This document shows, piece after piece, positions 35,526-43,555 of a DNA stretch of 48,363 nucleotides (the stretch's first letter is position 1; every line of letters begins with the position of its first letter). The DNA is from an uncultured Bacilli bacterium (lineage in GTDB: Bacteria; Bacillota_I; Bacilli_A; RF39; UBA660). Below the pieces are notes generated by a model, which ran no database searches, was not told where the DNA came from, and saw nothing but the letters and a program-made list of their open reading frames with translations. The translations under genes were made by a program, and so were the position numbers. Where the stretch lies: positions 1 to 48,363 of the forward strand of contig CANQSL010000005.1 of assembly GCA_947626515.1 (NCBI GenBank). Reading direction: 5' to 3'.

Positions 35526-35534
35526 ATTATATCA
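35526..35534 (-). promoter_or_regulatory. Extended -10 promoter of the winged-helix gene
   Basis: TGATATAAT on the minus strand, giving a start near 35519 and a leader of about 15 nt before AAAGGAA. Confidence 0.6.
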
Positions 35535-35562
35535 TCATTTGTATTATTAATTTAAATAGTTA

Positions 35563-35712
35563 CTATATTTCTCTCTTTTGTAGGTGTCTATTAAATATTA
35601 GAATAAATAGCAATATTCCTAAAGAACCGCCCAATAATGAAAAAACTATTAAAACATTATCCTTTTGTCCTTTTTCTGTATTTGTAGAAATATTTATTGC
35701 TATTAAGTAATA
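35563..35712 (-). pseudogene. DUF1294-family membrane protein remnant
   Basis: An open minus-strand frame without start codon encodes YYLIAINISTNTEKGQKDN, then LIVFSLLGGSLGILLFILIF, then NRHLQKREI before TAG. The LLGGSLG helix followed by a basic RHK-like tail matches the C-terminal half of DUF1294 proteins; the YGIDK and RISE blocks have been lost. A decayed gene fragment. Confidence 0.55.
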
Positions 35713-35757
35713 TTAAAATAATTGCAGCTTCATAAAATCGACCTAAGATAATAATTA

Positions 35758-35979
35758 TCAATTTATGTATTTTTTTAGCCATTCTGGCATATTGGAATCT
35801 TTAATTTTCCAAGATTCTTCCATTTGCTCTTCTTCTGTCCAGTCATTTTCCTTTCCATCAAAAAATTTTTGTCTATGGCATTTATATTTAACAACAGTAT
35901 TTCCTTCTAATCTATACTCATTCCAATAATAATTTTGTTTTCCATATCCTTTCCATTCTTTAGTTCTATATATTACCAT
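35758..35979 (-). CDS. Small hypothetical protein, 73 aa
   Basis: The start is ATG 35979 because AAAGGAG lies 5 bases upstream; the 19-residue longer start has none. Sequence is Trp/Tyr/Lys rich ([46 protein letters not shown]), strongly suggesting a folded small soluble protein. No family recognised. Isolated between two gene-poor stretches. Confidence 0.65.
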   Translation of the reverse strand: MVIYRTKEWKGYGKQNYYWNEYRLEGNTVVKYKCHRQKFFDGKENDWTEEEQMEESWKIKDSNMPEWLKKYIN

Positions 35980-36036
35980 ATATTCTCCTTTATATCCTAT
36001 TGATAAACTGACGTTTTCATAAAAAAATATTAACAT

Positions 36037-36885
36037 ATGTTTATAATTTTATCAATAAAGTTTTATCATAGATTATTTCCCATAAAATTAATGTGTTTTA
36101 GTCCATTTTTTATTATTGAAAATTGAACTCAAAGTTAAAATTTACTAATATATTAAAGAATTTTCAAAATTATAATCCTGATATCTATTATATAATGACT
36201 TAAGAATAATTAATCTATAAATAAGTGTGATAATGTTATTTTATTGTAGTACTAAAAATCTTGGTAAGTATATATCTATTTTAGATAATAAATAAGATTT
36301 TTTTGTATGTTTCAATAGCACGATATTTCAAATACATATTAATAAACCTTACCTCTCTTTTTAATTTGCAATTGTGCCATGATAAACTACTTCTTTACTA
36401 ATTTTGATTAGTAAACGAAAAATGCCAACATTCAGTTGACATATATCATTTTCCTCATATTATATTGATGTTGAGAAAATTACGAGGCATTTTTCCTCAT
36501 TTTTTGATAAAATGAGGTATAAATGAGGAAATTTTTATTATTTTTTACTTGTAAGCAATTTATAATTCCTTATAAAACCTACTATTTACCACAGCAATTC
36601 TTATACTTCTTGCCTGAGCCGCAAGTTCCTTATAATCTAGTACATATAGTATTTATAGTATTACCGGTATTATCGGTATTCTAAAGAATTTTAGGTCTGG
36701 TAACAAATAGTATTTATGTTATTTATAGTATTATGTTTACTATAAATATCTCATAAAATGGGAACAAATTGGGAACATTGTTATCATTCGCCTACAAGTA
36801 TATTTTAGCACAAATAATTAGTTAATAACAACTTTTTTATTTAGCTTATTACACAATTGTAGTTTTATATTATAAAGTAGTTAAT
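36037..36885. other. Gene-poor decayed stretch with short repeats
   Basis: About 850 bases without an intact gene. Visible: TTGACA at 36436-36441 with TATATT 19 bases on; repeated TGAGGAAA/TTTCCTCA words at 36450-36540 that can pair (TTCCTCATTTT with AAATGAGGAA); a secA tail remnant at 36582-36629; and tandem variants of TAGTATTTATAGTATTA and CGGTATTAT at 36645-36735, then two copies of TGGGAAC at 36759-36775. I see no tRNA or other RNA gene. Confidence 0.6.
36568..36629 (-). repeat. Duplicated secA 3' tail (SEC-C remnant)
   Basis: The minus strand encodes GTCGSGKKYKNCCGK-stop (36629-36582), matching the SecA C-terminal zinc motif PCGSGKKYKNCCGK. The 17 bases covering the stop and following it are identical to those after secA (36568-36584 versus 37836-37852). 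Coding bases differ at synonymous positions, so the copy is old or came from a related genome. No upstream coding part is present. Confidence 0.85.
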
Positions 36886-37488
36886 TTAAAATTTTTTTTC
36901 GTATATAAATGCTAGTTCTTTATTAACTTTTCCTAATTTTCCATATTCTTTATTTTCAATAATAGTTTGATAAACTTTTTTGCATCCAACGCTTTCATAT
37001 ACTCCATAACTACATGATTCATCAGTTAATATTTGAAGATTTTTCATATTGTCTTTTTTTGCTAAATCAAATACATCTAACAATAATTTTTTGCCTATGC
37101 CTCTTCCCCTATATGATTTATCCAAAATCAACATTGATAATTCACCATCAAAATAATCTCTCATATTATCAGGAACATAATCATAATTTTTTTCATATTC
37201 CTTTAAAGCATTAACATCTTTTATTTCTTTACTTTTATATAATAGCTTTTTAACAAAAGCATAAAATTTTTTCTTTAATATATGCTTTTTTGAGTTCCAT
37301 TTTGAATAACCTGCAAACCCCAACAATTTATTATTTTCCTTATAATAAACAAATTGTTCTGATTCTTCTAATATTTCTAATAGATAAATCCATGCACATA
37401 ATCTTCGACTGGCACCACTTTCAACTTCGCCTAAATCCCACTCATTTTCTAATAATTCTACAGCTCTCTTCATATCATTAAGTTTCAT
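36886..37488 (-). CDS. GNAT family N-acetyltransferase
   Basis: 200 residues; the start is ATG 37488, 4 bases after GGTGAT, rather than an upstream TTG. Acetyl-CoA loop RGRGIGKKLLLDVFDLA (about 127-143), preceding strand ELSMLILDKSY, and C-terminal NLQILTDESCSYGVYESVGC are typical of GNAT proteins. An insertion with basic residues (about 60-110) is unusual. Acceptor unknown. A truncated relative lies at 26138. Flanked by the duplicated secA tail on one side and true secA on the other. Confidence 0.88.
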   Translation of the reverse strand: MKLNDMKRAVELLENEWDLGEVESGASRRLCAWIYLLEILEESEQFVYYKENNKLLGFAGYSKWNSKKHILKKKFYAFVKKLLYKSKEIKDVNALKEYEKNYDYVPDNMRDYFDGELSMLILDKSYRGRGIGKKLLLDVFDLAKKDNMKNLQILTDESCSYGVYESVGCKKVYQTIIENKEYGKLGKVNKELAFIYEKKF

Positions 37489-37522
37489 TTTTATCACCAA
37501 TTTTAATATTTACTTTTTTAAT

Positions 37523-37531
37523 ATTATATCA
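37523..37531 (-). promoter_or_regulatory. Extended -10 promoter of the GNAT gene
   Basis: TGATATAAT on the minus strand, about 35 bases before the GNAT start codon; no clear -35. Confidence 0.6.
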
Positions 37532-37849
37532 TGAAAAAACAATGCTATAAATTTTTTTGTTAAATTTTATTGTCTTTTATAACTTTATTTCTTATTTATA
37601 CTTAATGAATCAAAAAACTTTACGGTAACACAAAAATATTCTTAATTACATAAAAAATCAGCACAATGCTGATTTACAATGTTATCATAAAATGTTCCCA
37701 TTGGGAAACCCTTGATTTTACGGGGTTTTTGGGCATTTTTGGGAACAAAATGAATTTTTTGTGCACATTTTGAGCACATTTTTCAATTTTTTGGGGTTTT
37801 TTTATGATTTTTTCAAAACCAAATGCCTCGTAAACCCTTATAAAACCTA
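37532..37849. other. Intergenic stretch downstream of secA with repeat motifs
   Basis: About 300 bases with no supported gene. It holds TTCCCATTGGGAA (palindrome), direct copies GTGCACATTT and GAGCACATTT (37761-37779), runs of G in an otherwise AT-rich context (ACGGGGTTTTTGGG), and AAATGCCTCGTAA (37821-37833), which is inversely repeated at 36480-36492. The base composition differs from neighbouring intergenic DNA. A 63-codon minus ORF here has no SD and no homology. Confidence 0.55.
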
Positions 37850-40348
37850 CTACTTTCCACAACAATTTTTATACTTTTTACCACTGCCACAAGGGCATTT
37901 ATCATTTCTACCTATTTTTTTATCATTTCTTTTAGGACTACTTTTTAATGCTTCTTTAGTATCATTAGTACGTCCTTCTTTTCTAGTTTTATTAGAGATA
38001 CTTTGTTTTATTTGCATATGCAATAAGAAATTTGCTATTTGTTCATCTATTCCATCTTCCATCATTTCAAACATCTTAAAGCCTTCTAACGAATAAGCTT
38101 GTAAAGGGTTTGTTTGAGCATAACCTCTTAAACCAATTCCTTCTCTTAATTGTTCCATTGAACTAATTTGTTTTACCCATGCTTGATCTATAACTTTAAG
38201 AGAAATATGTCTTTCAAAATCATTTATAATTGCTTGAGGTATTTCCTTTACTTTTTTGTCTAATTCGTCAATTATAACATCTGATATTTTATCTGAAACT
38301 TCTTCTACAGTTTTGGATTTAATATCTTCAACAGTAATTTTTCTATTTCTAAGCATATTAGCATTTACATGAGCAACAATATCCTCATAATCTTTTTCTG
38401 TTAAATAATTCTCAGGAGGTATATGATTTTCTACTAATCTATCAATAAAATCCCTAATTATATCCAAAGATATTTCATGAACATTATCTGAATCAATTAA
38501 TTCATTTCTTCTTTCATAAATAATCTTTCTTTGTTGACTGACAACATTATCATAATCAAGTAAGTTTTTACGCATGTCATAGTTATTTCCTTCTACCTTT
38601 TTCTGAGCACTTTCAATTTGTTTTGAAAGAATTTTATTAGTAATTTCTTGATCTTCTGGATATCCTAATCTCTGTATAATATCTCTTACTTTTTCAGCTC
38701 CAAAACGTCTCATCAATTCATCTTCAAAAGAAATAAAGAATTGAGAATATCCTGGATCTCCTTGACGTCCAGCACGACCACGCAACTGATTATCGATACG
38801 ACGAGACTCATGTCTTTCCGTTCCAATTACACAAAGTCCTCCTAATTCGACAACACCTTCACCTAATTTAATATCAGTTCCACGTCCTGCCATATTAGTT
38901 GCTATAGTTATTGCTCCCTTTACACCAGCTTTGGCAATAATCTCTGCTTCTCTTGCATGGTTTTTTGCGTTCAATACTTCATGAGGTAATTTTTCTTTTT
39001 GTAACATTTTACTTAAACGTTCATTAGCTTCAACAGAAATAGTACCAACTAATATTGGTTGTCCAGTTTCATGAACCTTTTTAATAAACTCAACAATAGC
39101 TTTATATTTACCTTTTTCAGTTGAATACATTTTATCAACCATATCAATTCTTATACAAGGCTTATTTGTAGGAATTTCAATAACATACATATTATAAATA
39201 TCTCTAAATTCCTCTTCTTCTGTTTTAGCAGTACCCGTCATACCAGCAATCTTTTTATACATTCTAAATAAATTTTGAAATGTAATATTTGCTAAAGTCT
39301 GTGTTTCTTCATTTATTTTTACGCCCTCTTTAGCTTCTATAGCTTGATGTAATCCATCACTAAATTGTCTACCCTGCATTAATCTTCCTGTAAATTGATC
39401 TACAATTACTATTTCGCCTTCACTTGATACAACATAATCAACGTCAATTTTCATTCCATAATTTGCTTTTAATGCTTGATTTATATGATGAACTAATGCA
39501 GCATTTTCTATATCATATAAATTGCTTAATTTAAAATGCTTTTCTAATTTTTCTGATCCTTCTTCAGTTAAAAGTACAGATTTAGTTTTTTCATCTATTG
39601 TATAATCTTCTTCTTCTTTTAATGTTTTTACTGCTTTATCAGCATCTCTATATAAATTAGCTGAATTAAATTTTCCACCAGAAATAATTAATGGTGTTCT
39701 TGCTTCATCAATTAAAATTGAGTCAACTTCATCAATTATTACAAAATTTAATGGTCTTTGACATCTGTCCTCTTTTTTTACAACCATATTATCTCTTAAA
39801 TAATCAAATCCGACTTCATTATTTGTAGAATAAGTTATATCACAATTATAAACTTTTTGTTTTTCTTGTGGAGATAATTCTCTTAAATTGACACCAACAC
39901 TTATTCCTAAAAAATCAAAAATTGGACCCATCCACTCAGCATTACGGGCAGTTAAGTATTCATTAACTGTAACAACATGTACTCCTTCTCCAGTAAGTGC
40001 ATTTAAATAAGCTGGCAAAACAGTAGTTAAAGTTTTTCCTTCTCCTGTTTTCATTTCTGCAATATTACCATAATGTATTGCTAAACCTCCTAATAATTGA
40101 ACATAAAAAGGTTTTTCTCCAATCATTCTATATGCTGCTTCCCTAGCAGTTGCAAATGCAGGAACAATAATATCATCTAATGTTTTACCATTTTTTAATT
40201 CTTCTTTTAAAACATTAGTCATATTTGCTAAATCTTTATCACTTTTTTTAGAATATTCTTCATCTAAAGCTTCTATTTGATCTGCTATTTTTCTAAATCT
40301 TTTCAATTCTTTATATTCAGTATCTACTAATCTTTTTATAATTCCCAT
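37850..40348 (-). CDS. secA: Preprotein translocase ATPase SecA
   Basis: Motor of the Sec export pathway, acting at the membrane with SecYEG. 832 residues. Walker A is MKTGEGKTLT (about 99-108); VIIDEVDSILIDEARTPLI is the DEAD-type Walker B; GTDIKLG with QLRGRAGRQGDPG is motif V-VI; the C-terminus ends in the SEC-C zinc motif CPCGSGKKYKNCCGK. GGAGG precedes the ATG. It follows hpf, as in many Bacillota, but prfB, its usual downstream partner, is 27 kb away. Confidence 0.98.
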   Translation of the reverse strand: MGIIKRLVDTEYKELKRFRKIADQIEALDEEYSKKSDKDLANMTNVLKEELKNGKTLDDIIVPAFATAREAAYRMIGEKPFYVQLLGGLAIHYGNIAEMKTGEGKTLTTVLPAYLNALTGEGVHVVTVNEYLTARNAEWMGPIFDFLGISVGVNLRELSPQEKQKVYNCDITYSTNNEVGFDYLRDNMVVKKEDRCQRPLNFVIIDEVDSILIDEARTPLIISGGKFNSANLYRDADKAVKTLKEEEDYTIDEKTKSVLLTEEGSEKLEKHFKLSNLYDIENAALVHHINQALKANYGMKIDVDYVVSSEGEIVIVDQFTGRLMQGRQFSDGLHQAIEAKEGVKINEETQTLANITFQNLFRMYKKIAGMTGTAKTEEEEFRDIYNMYVIEIPTNKPCIRIDMVDKMYSTEKGKYKAIVEFIKKVHETGQPILVGTISVEANERLSKMLQKEKLPHEVLNAKNHAREAEIIAKAGVKGAITIATNMAGRGTDIKLGEGVVELGGLCVIGTERHESRRIDNQLRGRAGRQGDPGYSQFFISFEDELMRRFGAEKVRDIIQRLGYPEDQEITNKILSKQIESAQKKVEGNNYDMRKNLLDYDNVVSQQRKIIYERRNELIDSDNVHEISLDIIRDFIDRLVENHIPPENYLTEKDYEDIVAHVNANMLRNRKITVEDIKSKTVEEVSDKISDVIIDELDKKVKEIPQAIINDFERHISLKVIDQAWVKQISSMEQLREGIGLRGYAQTNPLQAYSLEGFKMFEMMEDGIDEQIANFLLHMQIKQSISNKTRKEGRTNDTKEALKSSPKRNDKKIGRNDKCPCGSGKKYKNCCGK

Positions 40349-40380
40349 AATTAATCCTCCATTAACATATATTTTAACAT

Positions 40381-40407
40381 AAAAAATAGAGTTTTACACT
40401 CTATTTT
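40381..40407 (-). terminator. hpf terminator
   Basis: Minus strand AAAATAGAG-TGTAAAA-CTCTATTTTTT: 9-bp stem with U-tract, its left arm containing the hpf TAG stop. secA probably starts from its own promoter or by read-through. Confidence 0.85.
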
Positions 40408-40937
40408 GCATTTATTATACCAAATTTTCCGTCTTTTCTTTTATATATTATTGAAATACAATCTTCATTAGCATTTTTAAATATATAAAAATCATGGTTT
40501 AATAATTCAATTTGTAATAAAGCTTCATCTTCATCCATTAAATTAAGTTCTATATTTTTTCTTTTAACTATTAAATCTTCTTCTTCATCTTCATTTTCAA
40601 AACTTTCAATAAAATCAAAATTAAAATCCATAAAGTTTTCTTTTTTATATCTTTCATTTAATTTTGTTTTATTTTTTCTTATTTGTCTTTCAAGTTTATC
40701 AATAACTAAATCTATTGCTGCATATAAATCTTCATTTTGTTCTTCAGCTCTTAATGTATACTTATTAGTAGGTATTGTAACTTCTATTATCTGTCTATTA
40801 TTTGCAACTCTAACAACAATTTTAGCTTCAATATCTTTTCTATCAAAATACTTTTCTAATTTACTTATTTTCTCTTCTATATAGCTTTTTATAGAATCCG
40901 TAACTAAAAGTTTATCTCCTCTTATATTTAATTTCAT
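40401..40937 (-). CDS. hpf: Ribosome hibernation promoting factor, long form
   Basis: Binds the 30S A/P-site region and, in the long form, dimerises 70S to 100S ribosomes. 178 residues: N-terminal S30AE domain (about 1-95: MKLNIRGDKLLVTDSIKSYI, YTLRAEEQNEDLYAAID) and a C-terminal dimerisation domain (about 120-178: VKRKNIELNLMDEDEALLQ, ISIIYKRKDGKFGII). The acidic linker between is normal. AAGGAG before the start. Own promoter; stress control would be expected from the family. Confidence 0.95.
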   Translation of the reverse strand: MKLNIRGDKLLVTDSIKSYIEEKISKLEKYFDRKDIEAKIVVRVANNRQIIEVTIPTNKYTLRAEEQNEDLYAAIDLVIDKLERQIRKNKTKLNERYKKENFMDFNFDFIESFENEDEEEDLIVKRKNIELNLMDEDEALLQIELLNHDFYIFKNANEDCISIIYKRKDGKFGIINAK

Positions 40938-40957
40938 AAAATCATCTCCTTAATATT

Positions 40958-40986
40958 ATTTTATCAAAATGATTTTAAAATGTCTA
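40958..40986 (-). promoter_or_regulatory. hpf promoter
   Basis: TAGACA (40986-40981), 17 bases ending in TGA, TAAAAT (40963-40958) on the minus strand. It combines a good -35 with an extended -10; leader about 14 nt. Confidence 0.75.
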
Positions 40987-41001
40987 CTTCTATAAATAGA
41001 C

Positions 41002-41032
41002 AAAAAAACTTACAAAATTTGTATTTGCAAGT
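41002..41032 (-). terminator. Cold-shock gene terminator
   Basis: Minus strand AACTTGCAAA, loop, TTTTGTAAGTT and seven T: a 10-bp stem with one wobble pair. Confidence 0.8.
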
Positions 41033-41047
41033 TATTTAATATACTTA

Positions 41048-41263
41048 TTACAACACTGTAGTTGTTTCAACTTCTACAACGTCGATAGCTTGTAGTCCTT
41101 TACCAGTTTCGATTAATTTAAAATCTACTATATCTCCTTCTTTTAAGGTTTTATAGCCATCTTTTCTAATTGCAGAATAATGTACAAAGATATCTTCTAA
41201 GTCATTATATTCTATGAAACCGTATCCTTTCTCATTATTAAACCACTTAACTTTACCTCTCAA
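41048..41263 (-). CDS. Cold shock protein (CSD, CspA family)
   Basis: Small single-strand nucleic acid binding protein, RNA chaperone. 71 residues. RNP1 KGYGFIE and RNP2 DIFVHYSAI are present after the GKVKWFN start. Translation starts at TTG 41263 (the only start codon in frame before an upstream stop), with AAGGG 10 bases before; a rare start for this highly expressed family. A leader of about 100 nt precedes it. Confidence 0.93.
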   Translation of the reverse strand: MRGKVKWFNNEKGYGFIEYNDLEDIFVHYSAIRKDGYKTLKEGDIVDFKLIETGKGLQAIDVVEVETTTVL

Positions 41264-41382
41264 ATAAAATCATCCCTTTTCCTTAAAATTTTTTACTACA
41301 GCTACTACATTTCACAGCTTGATACTAATATTGTTGTCGACAATTACTAACTTTCTCTTACAGTGACTATTTGATTATATCA
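41264..41382 (-). promoter_or_regulatory. Cold-shock gene promoter and long leader
   Basis: TGATATAAT (41382-41374) on the minus strand gives a start near 41367 and a leader of about 104 nt. The leader contains the palindrome TTGTCGACAA and a direct repeat TTAGTA. Long leaders on csp genes often act as temperature-responsive RNA; that function here is inference. Confidence 0.5.
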
Positions 41383-41475
41383 AAAAATAAATAAAATGCA
41401 TTCATCCGTGCTATAAGCACTACTTTTATGTTCATTTTTTAATTTTATTCATTAATTTATATTTATTTCTATCAC

Positions 41476-41497
41476 TTCAACATATTTTTAACACATT
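41476..41497. repeat. 11-base direct repeats upstream of agrB (possible AgrA site)
   Basis: TTCAACATATT and TTTAACACATT follow each other at 11-base spacing with 9 of 11 positions shared; on the minus strand each has TGTT followed by AA or GA. LytTR regulators bind short direct repeats containing GTT upstream of weak promoters, though AgrA sites are usually about 21 bases apart. A weak -10 (TATAGT, 41531-41536) follows. Confidence 0.35.
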
Positions 41498-41557
41498 TAG
41501 ACTTATTTCATAATTTTTTTAATTAAATAATATAGTATAAAAATACTAGGAGTAGTA

Positions 41558-42175
41558 ATGAAAAAAAAAGTAATAAATTATTTAATGTCATGTATAACTA
41601 AAGAAAAGAAATATGACAAAGATAAATTAGAACAAATTCAATATGGTCTTGAAGGTTTATATACTATAATAACAAAATCTATTGGAATTATTATTTTAGC
41701 GATAATATTGAATTTTTTCAAAGAATTAATATATTTTCTACTATTATATATTCCTTTAAGAAGTGTAGGTTTTGGAACACATGCTAAATCTAATTTACAA
41801 TGTTGGATATATAGCATAATTCTTATTGTAGGTTTACCATATTTATTTCATTATTTAGACTTATCAAAAAGTTTAATAATAATAATTTGGACAATATGTT
41901 TTATAAACTATTTTATATTCTGTCCTGCTGATACAGAAAAAAGACCTATGATTAGCAATAAAAGAAAATTAAAATTTAAAATTGCTATATTTATAATAAG
42001 TTTTGTTTATTTAATTTTATTAATGAATTTTAATTATATATATAAATTTGTTTTACCGGCCATGATATTAGAAATGATATTAACAAATCCAATAGGATAT
42101 ATAATCATGGGCCAAAAAGTTAGATTTCGTTTAAATTATATAAATTTAAGCAAAATTAGAATGGAGGTAAAGTAG
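41558..42175 (+). CDS. agrB: AgrB-like peptide-processing membrane endopeptidase
   Basis: Membrane cysteine protease that cleaves AgrD and forms the cyclic signal peptide. 205 residues with about five hydrophobic segments. The catalytic pair is visible in RSVGFGTHAKSNLQCW (His75 and Cys82, the same spacing as S. aureus His77/Cys84), and FCPADTEKRP is the conserved loop. AGGAG precedes the ATG. Its partner agrD starts one base after its stop. The two-component genes lie on the opposite strand, converging on this pair. Confidence 0.93.
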   Translation: MKKKVINYLMSCITKEKKYDKDKLEQIQYGLEGLYTIITKSIGIIILAIILNFFKELIYFLLLYIPLRSVGFGTHAKSNLQCWIYSIILIVGLPYLFHYLDLSKSLIIIIWTICFINYFIFCPADTEKRPMISNKRKLKFKIAIFIISFVYLILLMNFNYIYKFVLPAMILEMILTNPIGYIIMGQKVRFRLNYINLSKIRMEVK

Positions 42176-42176
42176 T

Positions 42177-42281
42177 ATGGCAGATGTTTTAGCTAAAATT
42201 GGTGCTGTAGTTGGTGCTGCATCATTTACATTATTATTCTTCTTTGATGAACCAGAATGTCCAAAATCTTTAATTAAATAA
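42177..42281 (+). CDS. agrD: AgrD-like autoinducer peptide precursor, 34 aa
   Basis: A small ORF directly after agrB with SD GGAGG. N-terminal amphipathic helix (MADVLAKIGAVVGAA), hydrophobic centre SFTLLFFF and an acidic tail DEPECPKSLIK matching the conserved AgrD C-terminal motif (D-E-P-x-x-P-x-S/E-L). The ring residue expected about seven positions before the first Pro of the tail is Leu, not Cys or Ser; the only Cys lies inside the tail, so the mature signal cannot be predicted. Confidence 0.85.
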   Translation: MADVLAKIGAVVGAASFTLLFFFDEPECPKSLIK

Positions 42282-42311
42282 AAAGAATTAATTACTAATT
42301 CTTTTTTTATT
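42281..42311. terminator. Bidirectional terminator between agrD and agrC
   Basis: AAAAAGAATTA-ATTAC-TAATTCTTTTTTT works in both directions: U-tract for agrBD on plus, and the complementary A-run for agrC on minus. It overlaps the last bases of both genes. Confidence 0.85.
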
Positions 42312-43554
42312 TTTTACATAAAATATTAGTTATAAATAAATCATTAACTATATTAAAATTAACTTTTAAATTATTAGATTTTAATTTTTTTAAAGAATTT
42401 AATCCCAACCCTGATTTGTAAACTTTAGTACTATAATTTTTCTTACCTATTTGATTTAAATCTATAGAATTTATAAATTTATTTATCATTTTTATATTAA
42501 TAAAACTTTTAGTTTCTTCAATATTCACTACAATTATTTTATTTTTAGTCAATGAACTCGCATCAATTGCATTATCAATCAAAATACCAATAACATTACT
42601 TAAATCTAAAAAATTATTATTCTCAAACTTTGTAAAAATTTTAGTATTAACGATAATTTTTACTTTTTTATTTTCTGCTTCATGAATTTTTAAATAAAGT
42701 ATCCCTTGTATACCTTGAGGCATTTTATCAATTCTATTAATCCAATCTGTTTCTTTATTATATTTTAATATAATTTTATTAACAATAGGTTGATATTCTT
42801 CTGGTAATGCTACTTTTAAACTATATAATTCATTTTTTAAATTATGTTTAAACTCTTTATATTCATCAATAGTATTAGAATATGCATCGTAAGTTTCTTT
42901 CAAATGTTTATTTTTATCTTCTAAAATCCTAATATTATATTTATCATTAATAATTACTTTAAAGGTTATTATAATAAATATTATACATACAATAGATAAT
43001 ATTATTAGTGTTTTATTCTCAAATGAAACTCCTCTATAAACAACAATTAAATTTAAGAATAATATAATTGACATTGATACTGAATAAAAATTTATATTCC
43101 TTTTTATTTTATTAATAAAATTTACTGTATATCTATATTTAAATATAAATATAAGAAATATACAATCGATAACAGTAAACAAAAATTTTACAATCACACT
43201 ATTATTCAATTCTCCAATATTTTTGAACTTATATAAAAGAGCATATGATAAAGCTAATTCTACTATTATAGTTATTATCGAGCATATTATTGTATATGAT
43301 AAAGTATATTTGACATTATTTTTAAACCAAATTTTATTTAAAGCAAAATAAATTATTAATGAGCATAAATATCTTAACGAAACTAAGTTATATAAATTAT
43401 TAATCAAAAAAATAATCGCAAATACTATAAGACTTATTAAATTTTTTAAATTAAAATATATTTTTTGGGAAGTTAATTTTGCATAACAAAATATTACTGT
43501 AAAAGTCATAAATAACTCACCAATATAATATATTAAAAAGTTCCCAATTCCCAT
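42307..43554 (-). CDS. agrC: AgrC-like sensor histidine kinase
   Basis: 415 residues from ATG 43554 (SD AAGGG 8 bases before; the GTG start three codons earlier lies on the SD). About six transmembrane helices fill residues 1-200 (peptide sensor), then a coiled coil, H-box EYKEFKHNLKNEL (His about 237), N-box GILIDNAIDAS and G-box SGLGLNSLKKL of a GHKL (HATPase_c_5) kinase. Follows agrA by one base. Confidence 0.9.
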   Translation of the reverse strand: MGIGNFLIYYIGELFMTFTVIFCYAKLTSQKIYFNLKNLISLIVFAIIFLINNLYNLVSLRYLCSLIIYFALNKIWFKNNVKYTLSYTIICSIITIIVELALSYALLYKFKNIGELNNSVIVKFLFTVIDCIFLIFIFKYRYTVNFINKIKRNINFYSVSMSIILFLNLIVVYRGVSFENKTLIILSIVCIIFIIITFKVIINDKYNIRILEDKNKHLKETYDAYSNTIDEYKEFKHNLKNELYSLKVALPEEYQPIVNKIILKYNKETDWINRIDKMPQGIQGILYLKIHEAENKKVKIIVNTKIFTKFENNNFLDLSNVIGILIDNAIDASSLTKNKIIVVNIEETKSFINIKMINKFINSIDLNQIGKKNYSTKVYKSGLGLNSLKKLKSNNLKVNFNIVNDLFITNILCKK

Positions 43555-43555
43555 T

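Noticed and set aside
36450-36540. CRISPR array from the repeated CCTCAT/ATGAGG words
   Set aside because: Repeats are short, irregular and palindromic, with no constant spacer length and no cas genes.
36645-36735. tRNA or structured RNA in the gene-poor region
   Set aside because: The repeated TAGTATTTATAGTATTA words give no cloverleaf or conserved TTC loop; no tRNA was found anywhere in the window.
24356-37849. Intact prophage or conjugative element
   Set aside because: No integrase, capsid, terminase, relaxase or transposase gene is visible; only possible relic ends remain.
37674-37865. 63-codon minus-strand ORF across the secA 3' end
   Set aside because: No ribosome binding site, overlaps the secA stop in another frame, and composition follows intergenic repeats; treated as chance.
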